From: Nocardioides zeae
GTDB taxonomy: Bacteria > Actinomycetota > Actinomycetes > Propionibacteriales > Nocardioidaceae
Reading direction: 5' to 3'
Assembly: GCF_010686755.1 (NCBI RefSeq)
Contig: NZ_JAAGXA010000003.1
Coordinates: 1 to 64,000 of the forward strand
DNA: 64,000 nt
Below are positions 17,001 through 24,253 of the stretch, one piece after another. Position 1 is the first letter of the stretch, and the number at the start of each line of letters is the position of its first letter. The position numbers were made by a program, and so were the translations under genes. The notes under the pieces are model-generated. The model had not been told where the DNA came from. It saw only the letters and a list, made by a program, of their open reading frames with translations, and did not search any database.

Positions 17001-17605
17001 AGGACCGTGGGTCGGGCGCCGCCGCCCTCGGGCAGGTAGACCTTGCCCTCCAGCTCGCCGCGGATGCCGCCGATGCCGGCGAGGTCGATGGCCTGGTCGC
17101 CGAACTTGTAGACCGCCTCGTCCCACTCCTGGTCGCCGAGCGCGGCCGGGTCGTCGGCGAGGGCGGCGAGCGCCTCCGCCTCCTCGGCCGGTACGTCGAG
17201 GGCCTCGGGCGTGCCGGACGGAGCGCCGGCCGGGTCCGTCGCCGACCAGCCCGCCTCGGCGGTGCGTGCCCGCAGCACCGACGCGTCGGTCGTGAAGACG
17301 TTGAGGCTGCGACCGTCGGCGGACTCCGTGGCCACGCCGAGCGACTCGCCGTCGACCACGATGGTGGGGGCGTCGGACACGATCGGCAGGGGCTCGTCGA
17401 GCTCGACCGTCACCTCGTAGCCGCCGGCCACGGGCTCGACGGTCCAGTCGTCGCCGCCGGGTGCGGCGGACGCGGGGGCGAGCCCCGCGACGGCCGGGAG
17501 CGCCGCGGCGCCGAGGGCCAGGGCGACGAGGAAGCGGGAGCCGGCTCGGGCGCGGCCCGTCGGGGAACCTCCCGACGGCCGCAGGACAGCACGTGAAGAA
17601 GACAA
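14048..17605 (-). CDS. large secreted alpha/beta hydrolase with C-terminal Ig-like/adhesive repeats
   Basis: 1185-aa exported protein. Signal peptide: basic N-region, hydrophobic core at about residues 24-45 and a likely cleavage after ASA near residue 47. Residues about 185-500 form an alpha/beta hydrolase core with VLLLHGRHS and the nucleophile elbow GHSRGGEG (Ser356); the DGDVSNQ stretch and GANHNFYN may hold the acid and histidine. The remaining 650 residues are beta-rich and end in segments resembling Ig-like domains (LTVTAPGFRAGESVTVSGAG; FTVR at the end). Start TTG at 17605 has GAGAGG seven bases before it. The substrate is unknown; an esterase or lipase acting on surface polymers is plausible. 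The neighbouring glycan cluster is convergent and separately terminated. Confidence 0.8.
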   Translation of the reverse strand: MSSSRAVLRPSGGSPTGRARAGSRFLVALALGAAALPAVAGLAPASAAPGGDDWTVEPVAGGYEVTVELDEPLPIVSDAPTIVVDGESLGVATESADGRSLNVFTTDASVLRARTAEAGWSATDPAGAPSGTPEALDVPAEEAEALAALADDPAALGDQEWDEAVYKFGDQAIDLAGIGGIRGELEGKVYLPEGGGARPTVLLLHGRHSYCYGTGDANPARWPCSATQLSIPSYLGYDGTARALASHGYAVVSISANAINANDNQLAADQGARARGQLVLDTLDMLQDASAGAPVSYRDAATGADVSLDEAFELGEAAVAQRAEGFVDGYDGLDPMTAADLAGRFDLTNVGLMGHSRGGEGVTSAAVLNGARETPFGFTSVLPLAPVDFGRMTVPGLAMNVLLPYCDGDVSNQQGQHMLDDSRYAFGDDALRAGTWVMGANHNFYNTVWTPGVYRYSVSDDWSGTNPASARATEPICGTAPSTAATSIRMTAQEQYDQGTSYMTAWFRLTLGGEEQFLPMFDGSGAVPAALGDEDVRTQATAPSSARSTIASFERTSSLIRTTSGATATVCASLAGRTVTQTLPACATLSASAQVPHWTPASNGTNVPASPMTRLAWTAPGAGVRVTLPAAQRDASSYERLSLKLAADEAVVGATDLTLGLVDGQGQQWSQPVSALNPQALRRLPASATPTSATTLGKIVLQQLVLPLDVVAEAGLDTTDLREISLTGVAGEDGTAAGGAYLSDLAFESPAVGDLAVEDLPTVSVFAPATEEGSAPGTTDIAVYLDAAADAPVVGYVSLLGSTTSRAGAAMERVVFAPGETCRVVTASVNGDRTPSTSASTSVKASVINTAGGVMGADAIVFATIREDDGVVPAQNGSVATELPPVGVSGDPCDELADLRGGTLQVAADAVPGAPLTVTAPGFRAGESVTVSGAGLAPVTAVADGDGTATVALAVPADVARGAIVLTATGAGTTRTTTGTTSVRDATTLTSPATAAGRYARSAVVAVDVATGEGAAAPTGVVEARWGTANGGVVATGEIVDGTATLRLPASWKPGTYRVGLRYAGSDTTMPAQGGVVVTVSKGTVSLGNSLPTLPTPTRGSSFLVGAAFVGDGAGQVARPAGPMVVRLYTSAGRGVWWSGVQRLSNGTVRVNLPALPRGSYRAEISYGGDALSLGATQVRTFTVR

Positions 17606-17951
17606 GGCAGACCTCTCGTGGGGGTGGTGGAGATCCGCTGCACGGCCCGAGCCTGTGAGGGACCTGAGGAACCTAAGAGCGCCTTATTTCGCAGGCGTTT
17701 CCGGAGTGCGTCAGTCCGGAACTGTGTCCGGGGCCACCTGGGGGGCCACTCGCGGGGGCCGGGCGGACGGTGCGCATGGACGGTGCGCATGGACGGTGCG
17801 TGTCCGGGTACCGACCGAGCGCGGCCCCCCGAGTCACCCCCGTCTCGGGGGCGCCGCGTCCAACCGGGTCGGCCCCTGACGCATGAGCACGGTGCGCGCG
17901 GGGCAGGGACCTGCGGCGTACCCACCGACCACGACGAAACGGGGACACCCC
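17606..17951. other. intergenic region between divergent secreted-hydrolase and lipoprotein genes
   Basis: No gene is supported. It must contain both promoters; I see no convincing -35/-10 pair. A 13-bp tandem repeat (see 17765-17803) lies in it. Base composition near 17650-17710 is less GC-rich than around it, which fits a promoter for the hydrolase. Confidence 0.5.
17765..17803. repeat. 13-bp tandem repeat, nearly three copies
   Basis: Unit GGACGGTGCGCAT at 17765-17777 and 17778-17790, then GGACGGTGCG with a diverged end. It lies upstream of the lipoprotein gene and could be slippage-prone or a multi-copy binding site. Confidence 0.7.
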
Positions 17952-18341
17952 ATGCACCGCACCGCCGCCGCGCTCCTGCTCTCGCTCACCGCCGCCGTCA
18001 CCCTGACGGCCTGCGGCGGTGACGACGAGGACGGATCTGGCACCACGACGGACCAGCAGGGCAAGGGGAACGGGGGGAACACCGCGTTCTGCGACGCCGT
18101 CGAGGCGGACAACGCGTCCGCTGCCGTCGCCTACAACCCGGTGCTGCCCGGCCAGAACGTCGACGTCGACGGCATCCTCGACTTCCTCAAGACCGCCGGT
18201 GCGCCCGACGGTCTCGAGGCGGAGCAGGAGACCTGGGTGGCCTACCTGGAGGACAAGGACCCGGAGGAGTTCGCCCCCGAGCCCGACGACGTCGCCGCGG
18301 CACGCGAGGCGCTCTTCGACGCGCAGATGGAGTGTCGCTGA
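17952..18341 (+). CDS. small secreted lipoprotein of unknown function
   Basis: 129 aa. Signal sequence with lipobox LTAC, Cys21 being the lipidation site, then a Gly/Asp/Thr-rich linker and a small acidic domain with two cysteines (TAFCDAVEA and the C-terminal MECR) that may form a disulfide. ATG at 17952 is used because it opens directly into the signal peptide; the longer frame adds 23 residues that do not belong to it. No named family is recognised. A terminator follows. Confidence 0.8.
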   Translation: MHRTAAALLLSLTAAVTLTACGGDDEDGSGTTTDQQGKGNGGNTAFCDAVEADNASAAVAYNPVLPGQNVDVDGILDFLKTAGAPDGLEAEQETWVAYLEDKDPEEFAPEPDDVAAAREALFDAQMECR

Positions 18342-18363
18342 GCGGCACCACGGAGCCCGACGC

Positions 18364-18398
18364 AGAACGGCCCCGGTCCGCTGGACCGAGGCCGTTCT
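18364..18398. terminator. terminator after the lipoprotein gene, formerly also downstream of tRNA-Tyr
   Basis: Arms AGAACGGCC and GGCCGTTCT with further pairing inside, followed on the plus strand by TGTTG. On the minus strand it lies directly beyond the truncated tRNA-Tyr 3' end, so before insertion of the island it probably terminated the tRNA gene. Confidence 0.7.
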
Positions 18399-18401
18399 GT
18401 T

Positions 18402-18454
18402 GCGTGTGGCGGGTGAAGGATTCGAACCTTCGAAGGCTACGCCGACGGATTTAC
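18402..18454. repeat. left attachment-site copy (53-bp direct repeat)
   Basis: Identical over 53 bp to 24300-24352. It spans the tRNA-Tyr 3' half from the anticodon outwards plus five flanking bases. This is the standard footprint of a tyrosine recombinase that targets the anticodon region or T-arm of a tRNA gene. Here it is the host-side copy left without its 5' half. Confidence 0.92.
18407..18454 (-). pseudogene. tRNA-Tyr 3' fragment
   Basis: The 48-nt 3' part of tRNA-Tyr from anticodon GTA to the discriminator base, including an intact T-arm. The continuation to the right (18455 on) does not match the 5' half, so it cannot fold as a tRNA. It was displaced by insertion of the 5.9-kb island. 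Confidence 0.92.
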
Positions 18455-18511
18455 CGTCCTCCGGACTCAAGCCTCTGACCTGGGCAAACAAGCGCCTCGC
18501 CGTGCACCAGT

Positions 18512-18526
18512 ACACGAATAGGACAC
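18512..18526. repeat. possible arm-type integrase site, left end of island
   Basis: ACACGAATAGGACAC, 58 bp inside the left att copy. It matches ACACGATAGGACAC near the right end except for one extra A. The tyrosine integrase arm-site assignment is inferred from position and recurrence. Confidence 0.4.
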
Positions 18527-18648
18527 GCGGTCCCAATCGGTGAGGTGTGCTGCCCGGGCCGCTGAGGCTTGCGTCAGGCATCGGGGACACGCGGGAGTTG
18601 TACTGGCGTCGGATCCCCGCTGTCAGTGGCGATGTCTACGTTGCGCGC

Positions 18649-19194
18649 ATGACGTCGGAACTCTGGGCCTCGCTAACAGGCGCGGCGATCGGCGCGTTTG
18701 CGGCTATCGGGGCGATGGTTGTTCAATCCGTGCTCCAACGCCGGGACGCCGATCGCCGCGACGAGCAGAGAGCCATCGAGGAGGTGTTGGTGAGATCAAG
18801 CGCCGTCGTCCTACGCTCCCACGAAGTCGCGGTGATCTCCCCGGCGATCGCTTCGATCGACGGGCTGTTCGCGCGACTCATCGGCGTCATGGCTCCGGTC
18901 GACTACCGACACCTTCTCGAGCCAGTTCACGCAGAGACAATCGAACTTGAACGGGCCGTTGCTCGCGTCCGCCTCTCGAGCGATCATGCAACGGTCGCAC
19001 GCGCGGAGGCCGTCGTCGAGGCGGGCATGGAGGTGCTGAAAGCCTTCGGCGCTCCCAACTCCAGCAGGCTCCGTCGCGTCCTGCACCTGCTTTTCCGGGG
19101 TCAGAGGCCCGTGAATCAAGCCGATGTTGCGTCGGCGACAGAGGCTCTTGCCCGGCGACGCGGCGAGTTTGTTAAGCACGTGCGCAATCGCTAG
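18649..19194 (+). CDS. hypothetical protein with one N-terminal transmembrane helix
   Basis: 181 aa if translated from the ATG at 18649; a longer frame from 18547 is open but not protein-like. One hydrophobic segment at about residues 7-27 (LTGAAIGAFAAIGAMVVQSVL) is followed by a charged, mostly helical cytoplasmic domain rich in Arg/Glu (QRRDADRRDEQRAIEEVL). No family is recognised. It is the first gene in the island next to the left att copy. Low-GC codon use compared with host genes points to recent acquisition. The start lacks a clear Shine-Dalgarno. Confidence 0.65.
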   Translation: MTSELWASLTGAAIGAFAAIGAMVVQSVLQRRDADRRDEQRAIEEVLVRSSAVVLRSHEVAVISPAIASIDGLFARLIGVMAPVDYRHLLEPVHAETIELERAVARVRLSSDHATVARAEAVVEAGMEVLKAFGAPNSSRLRRVLHLLFRGQRPVNQADVASATEALARRRGEFVKHVRNR

Positions 19195-19516
19195 CACCGC
19201 TTCCTGTGGCAGTGCCGCGCCCGCAACGCGTAGATCTTCACCTCGATCCGGCCCGTATCGGCGTCCTCGGTTGCTCCACCTACATTGGCCGGCTGGACAT
19301 CCGACACGCGGACCACCACTCCGGCGTGGACGGTTAGCGCAGGAGCCGGTCTCCATCTCGGGCGGCATCCGCCCGGGTGCGTGCGGGCACTCGCTCTGGC
19401 GGCGGCTACTGGCCTCTCACGGCACCGCGATCGGCGCTCGACACCCGCTGAATAGCGGCCTCCTACGGCACACCTCGTGGAACGATGAGAGCAGGTTCGC
19501 ATACGGGGGTAGACAC
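19195..19516. other. gap before the DUF6119 gene
   Basis: About 320 bp. The minus strand has an open frame whose last 45 or so codons look weakly protein-like (VVVRVSDVQPANVGG region, ending near 19191), but its upstream part overlaps the DUF6119 gene and has no credible start. I treat it as a possible gene remnant. The DUF6119 promoter must lie here. Confidence 0.35.
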
Positions 19517-21172
19517 ATGGCGAAGGCGCGGTCTTTCTCGATCTTCCTTCTGAAGGAGGACTACGACACGCCGACGAAGGCACTGAAGGCCGATCACGGC
19601 CTCTCGAAGGCGCTCCACGACGGCGCCGTGGGCAAGACCTGGCCGACCTACCTCGCCTCGAAGCCGGGCGCCTCGCCGTGGTGGCGCGACTACTTCGGGA
19701 TCAGCACCCCGGTCGCCCAGGGCTTCGCCGGAGCCATCGTTTTCGTGACGGCGAGCAATCGAACCTTCGCCCTGACCTTCGGCCACACGCGCCACCACCT
19801 GCGCGACGAAGCCTACGAGTACGACTTCGGACTCCGCACCACCCTCAATGCCGTAGACCCGAAAGAGATCCGCAACACGGACGAGCTGGATCCGGCCACC
19901 TCTCGGCGACGCCGCACTCAATTGGCCGAGCGTTCCGACATCAACTACTTCGACTTCGACGGTGACAGCGCGGTCCTTCGCTCGCTCACTGGCGCCATCC
20001 GCCCCGAGTACAAGGCGCTGTTCTCGCACGCCACCGGAGCGAGCAACCTCCGCGTGAGCAGCAAGAAGCTGCGGGGGGACCTTCCTGACCTCCTGAAGGA
20101 GATCTTCAAGGTCTACCAGAAGGACACCTACCGCACCGCGTTCCCCGACGCGATCAACATCCAGCCGGTGAGAGACCCGGCTGAGCTCGCTCGCCTGGAC
20201 AAGAAGCTGGAGGCGGCAGTCCAGACCAAGAGCGACGGCCTGACGCTCACCATCCCGGAGTTGGTGGACTTCCAGGAAGACTTCGAGGTCTCCTACAGCG
20301 GCGCGGGGAAGAGCCAGCTGTACCCGGAAGCCTCGCTCGATGACTACTACACCTACCTGGACACCCACAGCGTGGACCTCAGCGTCCTCACCGCCGAGCG
20401 CCTTCAGCACGACCGCCTCTGCGTGACCACGGACGACGGCGCCAGGAAGGGCGACTACTCGATCTACAAGTCGCTCGTCTTCGAGACCACCCTCGACGGC
20501 CAGGCCACCGAGGCCTACCACCTCAGCGAAGGCACTTGGTACAAGGTCGAAGCCGACTACCTCAAGGCCCTGGCCGCGGAGATTGATCCCCTCTTCAATG
20601 ACGGCAACCTGCCCACGAGGACCGTGCACTACGAGTCCGAGTACAACAAGGACCAGCTCGTCCCGCACTGGAGCGGGTCCGTCCTCCTGGACACGACGAA
20701 CATCAGCCCGAAAGGCCAGCGGCAGGTGGAGCCCTGCGATGTCGCACGCTCCGAGAACAAGACACTAATCCTGACCCACGTGAAGCTCGGGGTCCACGCG
20801 TCGGATCTGAGCCACCTGTTCAACCAGGGCACCACCTCACTCGACCTTCTGTACGGAGTGCCGGAAGCGCGGGACAAGCTTGACGCGCTCATCAAGGGCC
20901 GGGACTCCACCTTCGACCTGAGCGGTCTGAGCGATCAGAGGTTCAAGGTCGAGTACGTGATCGTCACGAAGAACGATGTGGCCCTGGCTTCGGGCGCCCT
21001 CCCTCTCTTCTCTCGAATCAGCCTCCGCCGAGCCGCCCGCACCCTGACCTCCATGAGGACCGAGGCGAAAGTGATGCTTGTGAAGGACGCCTACACGGCG
21101 CCGCCGAGGAAGAAGCAGAACAAGCCTGCCAAGAGGACCGCAGCGAGGAAGGCGACTTCCCCCTCGCCATAG
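19517..21172 (+). CDS. DUF6119 / TIGR04141 family protein
   Basis: 551 aa, the usual size of this sporadically distributed family. Recognised by the N-terminal FSIFLLKEDYDTPTKAL, then TFALTFGHTRHHL (residues 83-95) and DFGLRTTLNAVDP (103-115), a conserved tandem in the family. The C-terminal part has VEPCDVARSENKTLILTHVK (about 403-422) then SHLFNQGTTSLDLL; the spaced acidic residues ending in HVK resemble a PD-(D/E)XK-like core, which is my inference. The tail is lysine-rich. ATG at 19517 has GGGGG eight bases before it. No biochemical role is established to my knowledge. Patchy occurrence and residence in an island with an Mrr-like nuclease suggest nucleic-acid or anti-phage function. Confidence 0.85.
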   Translation: MAKARSFSIFLLKEDYDTPTKALKADHGLSKALHDGAVGKTWPTYLASKPGASPWWRDYFGISTPVAQGFAGAIVFVTASNRTFALTFGHTRHHLRDEAYEYDFGLRTTLNAVDPKEIRNTDELDPATSRRRRTQLAERSDINYFDFDGDSAVLRSLTGAIRPEYKALFSHATGASNLRVSSKKLRGDLPDLLKEIFKVYQKDTYRTAFPDAINIQPVRDPAELARLDKKLEAAVQTKSDGLTLTIPELVDFQEDFEVSYSGAGKSQLYPEASLDDYYTYLDTHSVDLSVLTAERLQHDRLCVTTDDGARKGDYSIYKSLVFETTLDGQATEAYHLSEGTWYKVEADYLKALAAEIDPLFNDGNLPTRTVHYESEYNKDQLVPHWSGSVLLDTTNISPKGQRQVEPCDVARSENKTLILTHVKLGVHASDLSHLFNQGTTSLDLLYGVPEARDKLDALIKGRDSTFDLSGLSDQRFKVEYVIVTKNDVALASGALPLFSRISLRRAARTLTSMRTEAKVMLVKDAYTAPPRKKQNKPAKRTAARKATSPSP

Positions 21173-21367
21173 GTCAGCCCATCGCCCGATTCGACTACGG
21201 CGTCGCACTGATGCGTCGGGCTAGGGACTACGCCTCAGGCCGCAAGCCTCGATCGTCGATCCTTGGCCATGGTCCTCCAATCAGGTTCAGTGCCGCCGAC
21301 GGAGCCCTACCCCCGAGTTCTCCGGCGGTTCCCCGGGCTCCTCCGGCGGCCTCCCCATCCCGACCGC

Positions 21368-21467
21368 TCAATCGCTGGACCAGCCAGATCGCAGGCGTCG
21401 TAGCTTGCCTACATTCAACCCAGAGATCCGCGCGACGGTCGCCACCGACACGTTCTCTGCCAAGAGA
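21368..21467 (-). pseudogene. HTH-like C-terminal gene fragment cut by the IS element
   Basis: Directly outside the IS left end the minus strand reads about 32 codons to a TGA at 21368-21370, including ENVSVATVARISGLNVGKL, which resembles a helix-turn-helix (SVATVARISGL). The frame runs into the IS inverted repeat, so the upstream part is missing. No convincing continuation was found on the other side of the IS. Could be a chance frame. Confidence 0.35.
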
Positions 21468-21508
21468 GGGACTGCTGAAGGTCTGGTTGTCACTCGTGGT
21501 GAGTGGTT

Positions 21509-22393
21509 TCAGGCCGCGTCAGCGGCCGCGTAGATGGTCTCAAACTCGATCGGAGTCAGCTTCCCGAGTGCTCGTTGGCGACGCCTGCGGTGGTAGGTCC
21601 TTTCGATCCAGGTCACGATCGCCAGCCGGAGCTGTTCGCGGGTGCGCCAGCATTGCCGGTTCAGGACGTTCTTCTGCAGCAGCGCGAAGAACGACTCCAT
21701 CGCCGCGTTGTCCCCGGCCGCACCGACGCGGCCCATCGACCCGGCTAGGCCCTGGTGCTTCAACTCCTCGACGAACCTCCTCGACCGGAACTGACTACCC
21801 CTATCTGAGTGGACCGTGCACCCGGCCGCTGCGGCCGGTCCACCACGGCGGGCGACCGCGCTCGATAGGGCCGCGACGGCGATGCGGGTCTTCATCCGTG
21901 AGTCGATGGAGTAGCCCACGATCCGTGCCGAGAAGACGTCCTTGATCGCGCAGAGGTAGAGCTTGCCCTCGTCGGTGTGGTGCTCGGTGATGTCGGTGAG
22001 CCACAGCTGGTTCGGCGCATCCGCGGTGAAGTCGCGTTGGACCAGGTCGTCGTGGACCGGCGGCCCGGGACGCTTCGCGGTGCCCCGCCGGCGGCTGTGT
22101 GCGGAGAAGATCCGGGCCTGCGAGCACAGCCTCCACACCCGCCGCTCGGACGCCACGTGGCCGGCCGCGGCGAGCTCGTCGGCGACGAACCGGTAGCCGA
22201 ACTCGGGGTCGTCGGCGTGCACGTCGAGGGCGGCGTTGGTCAGGTAGGCATCGGCCAGGTCGCGGTCGCTGACCGGGTTGCGGTCCCAGGCGTAGAAGGC
22301 TTGACGGGAGAAGCCCAGCACCCGGCAGGCCACCGCGACAGGGACCGGGAAGGTCTTGTCGGCGGCAAGGTCACGGACCAGCGGGAAAGTCAT
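21509..22393 (-). CDS. IS3-family transposase, orfB (DDE catalytic subunit)
   Basis: 294 aa. N-terminal HTH_21 region (VAVACRVLGFSRQAFYAW) followed by the rve integrase core: LTDITEHHTDEGKLYL with the first Asp, HSDRGSQFRS with the second Asp and NAAMESFFALLQKN with the Glu, the usual DDE spacing. Complete C-terminus (RRRRQRALGKLTPIEFE). Its ATG overlaps the orfA stop as ATGA, so coupling or a -1 shift at the A-run could link the two. Confidence 0.93.
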   Translation of the reverse strand: MTFPLVRDLAADKTFPVPVAVACRVLGFSRQAFYAWDRNPVSDRDLADAYLTNAALDVHADDPEFGYRFVADELAAAGHVASERRVWRLCSQARIFSAHSRRRGTAKRPGPPVHDDLVQRDFTADAPNQLWLTDITEHHTDEGKLYLCAIKDVFSARIVGYSIDSRMKTRIAVAALSSAVARRGGPAAAAGCTVHSDRGSQFRSRRFVEELKHQGLAGSMGRVGAAGDNAAMESFFALLQKNVLNRQCWRTREQLRLAIVTWIERTYHRRRRQRALGKLTPIEFETIYAAADAA

Positions 22394-22698
22394 TTTGGGG
22401 ACTGGCCGAGCTTCAGATTCGCCTGCGAGAGATAGGCAGCTGCGCGGCGTAGGACCTCGTTCTCCTGCTCGAGGAGCCGAATCTTCTTCCTAGCCTCACG
22501 CAGCTCGGCGTTCTCGGCGCTGGTGACGCCAGGCCGGACGCCGTCCTCGACGTCGGCTTTCGCGAGCCAGTTGCGCAGGAAGGACTCGCTGATCCCGAAG
22601 TCCCTCGCGATCTGAGCCACGGGTGCGTCACCGCGTCGGGCGACCGCGACGACGTCGTCGCGGAACTCCTTGGGATGGGGAGCAGGCATGGTCGACAT
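22390..22698 (-). CDS. IS3-family transposase, orfA (DNA-binding)
   Basis: 102 aa. Helix-turn-helix (VAQIARDFGISESFLRNWL) followed by a leucine-zipper-like coiled coil (AENAELREARKKIRLLEQEN), the normal orfA plan. Two possible starts: ATG 22698 and ATG 22689; the second is better placed after GGAAGG. Needed for end recognition together with orfB. Confidence 0.92.
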   Translation of the reverse strand: MSTMPAPHPKEFRDDVVAVARRGDAPVAQIARDFGISESFLRNWLAKADVEDGVRPGVTSAENAELREARKKIRLLEQENEVLRRAAAYLSQANLKLGQSPK

Positions 22699-22960
22699 CC
22701 TTCCAGCGGCGACACATGCCGCCGCAGGTCAGGTGACAACCGAACCTTCAGCAGTCCCTTATGTGGATCCGAGATCCAAACGGCAAGCGTTGACGGCGAG
22801 CACTTCCCCGCACAGAGGTCAACGCGTCATCGTCGCAGTCCACATCCCGACGGCCGCCGGTCTCAGAGATGCTCGGTCCGAGCCCGGCTACACCTATCCC
22901 GGGCGCGCGACGCTGCCCCCCCGGGCGTCGGTTCGCGGGCGAGTGAGGCGCCGGCCACCG

Positions 22961-23851
22961 CTAGGGCCGCGACCAGGCCCCGAACCACCGTCTCCGGCTG
23001 GGCCGCGACGGATCGGGACGTGGCGGGGTATGCCGTGGTCTTGGCCGGACGTCTGGTTCGCCGAGCAACTGAGTCAGGAGGTCGTGGGCACGTTCTATGC
23101 CCACGGCTGCGTCGTCGATGACCCGATCAAGGCTCCTTCGGCCTTCCGTGGTCTGCGCGCTGTACGAGGACCATCGCAGTCGCACCAGCGGACAGCTGCC
23201 ACGTTCGACGTAGCGCACCTCGGCGGTGAACGAGACCAGGCCAGCGTATTCGCGCACCCATCCCGGTGCAATCGTCATCCGCACCGACCCGCCAGCGTGC
23301 TCGCTCGCGAGCCGGTGCTCGCCACCATCCATGCGGTTCATTTGGTGCAGCGCTCGGGCGACGTCGGCGAGTGAGGCGCGGAAGAAGAACTCGTCGAGGT
23401 CTTCGGGATCCGACGCCTCGATGACCGTCATGCCGGGTTCGTGGTGTGGGGGACCCGGCGTTGGGAGGCGGGCCGCGTCCAAGATCCGTTGCGCCGCACC
23501 GTTCACGGCGACCACGTGGCCGAGCGTGTCGTAGCGGAACAGGGCGACCCGCAGCTCGTTGGCGTAAGTGACCGCGGAGCGCGAGTAGCCCGCCGCGGTG
23601 AAGAAGAAGAGCCGCATGCTGATGTCTCGGCCCCGTGCTCCAACCAGCCTTTGAACGACGGGCCGGCCAGTCGGCTGTGCTTCCATCTTCACCTGGGCGA
23701 GCGCACCGGTAGCCCGCACATCGACGCCACCGTCGCTGCCCGGGCCCGTCACGTGTGCGTCCTTGAAACCCCACATGCGCATCCAGTGCGCAGCGTTCTT
23801 CTCCGCGTCACGCCAGGAGACGACCGCTCTCGCACCATGGGCGTCTGCCAT
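22961..23851 (-). CDS. Mrr-like restriction endonuclease domain protein
   Basis: 296 aa. Residues about 11-110 form a PD-(D/E)XK nuclease core of the Mrr_cat/restriction-endonuclease type: AEKNAAHWMRMWGF helix (Glu17), GSDGGVDVRATGALAQVKME with Asp44 and Gln53-Val-Lys55, then a strand FFFTAAGYSRSAVTYANE as in Mrr proteins. The remaining 190 residues are unassigned and may recognise DNA. No methyltransferase is nearby, which fits a type IV (modification-dependent) or other stand-alone nuclease. ATG at 23851 is tentative: no clear Shine-Dalgarno and the frame is open 200 bp upstream. Lies inside the tRNA-Tyr island, convergent with the DUF6119 gene across the IS. Confidence 0.75.
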   Translation of the reverse strand: MADAHGARAVVSWRDAEKNAAHWMRMWGFKDAHVTGPGSDGGVDVRATGALAQVKMEAQPTGRPVVQRLVGARGRDISMRLFFFTAAGYSRSAVTYANELRVALFRYDTLGHVVAVNGAAQRILDAARLPTPGPPHHEPGMTVIEASDPEDLDEFFFRASLADVARALHQMNRMDGGEHRLASEHAGGSVRMTIAPGWVREYAGLVSFTAEVRYVERGSCPLVRLRWSSYSAQTTEGRRSLDRVIDDAAVGIERAHDLLTQLLGEPDVRPRPRHTPPRPDPSRPSRRRWFGAWSRP

Positions 23852-24253
23852 GTCGGTAGTGTGGCGCAACCCGCCGACAACGAGGCCGCGAATGCAGTAT
23901 TCCGCCCCCCACTTGAGCGTCGGCTTGCGGCTTAACGTCGCGCCCACATGCCGGCTACCTGCGCCCATCGGCGGCGTCGCACCCGGCGCCGCCACTCGAC
24001 CGCCGCATCGGTCTGACCCAGTTGTGGCCGAATCCGATGAATCTGGACACACTCAATCCGAGTGATCTCCACCAGCACCTCTCGACCAAGTTCGGCCAGC
24101 GCGCCGTGCCTCCACTTGCATCCCGATCATTGCGGGCCCACCGGCACCAAGGAGCTGCTCGATCACTGGAACGTTCGGACACGATAGGACACAGTCACCC
24201 GCCTAGAGCCGTCGAGAATGGTCACCAACCGACCACACTCGGACCAACAACAA
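23852..24253. other. right part of island without a convincing gene
   Basis: Short frames occur on both strands but none has a good start, codon pattern or recognisable domain. It carries the possible right arm site (24179-24192). A lost or degraded integrase gene would be expected here. Confidence 0.45.
24179..24192. repeat. possible arm-type integrase site, right end of island
   Basis: ACACGATAGGACAC, 107 bp inside the right att copy and in the same orientation as the left-end motif at 18512-18526. Confidence 0.4.

Larger units (their letters stand above)
21468..22758 (-). mobile_element. IS3-family insertion sequence
   Basis: About 1.29 kb, two overlapping ORFs (orfA, orfB). Inverted ends: GGGACTGCTGAAGGT at 21468 onwards and its complement ending at 22758, matching over 26 bp with two mismatches. 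No target duplication is evident (flanks AGA and TTA), suggesting later loss or deletion at one side. Both ORFs are intact, so the copy may be active. It is inserted inside the tRNA-Tyr island between the DUF6119 gene and the nuclease gene. Confidence 0.85.

Noticed and set aside
18407..18454. A second tRNA-Tyr gene
   Set aside because: Only the 3' half is present; the bases after the anticodon do not match, so it cannot fold as a tRNA.
19191..19583. Minus-strand gene upstream of the DUF6119 gene
   Set aside because: It would overlap the well supported DUF6119 start and has no good start site; kept only as a possible remnant.
22961..24052. 363-residue version of the Mrr-like protein
   Set aside because: The extra N-terminal 67 residues show no nuclease or other domain features; ATG 23851 begins close to the conserved core.
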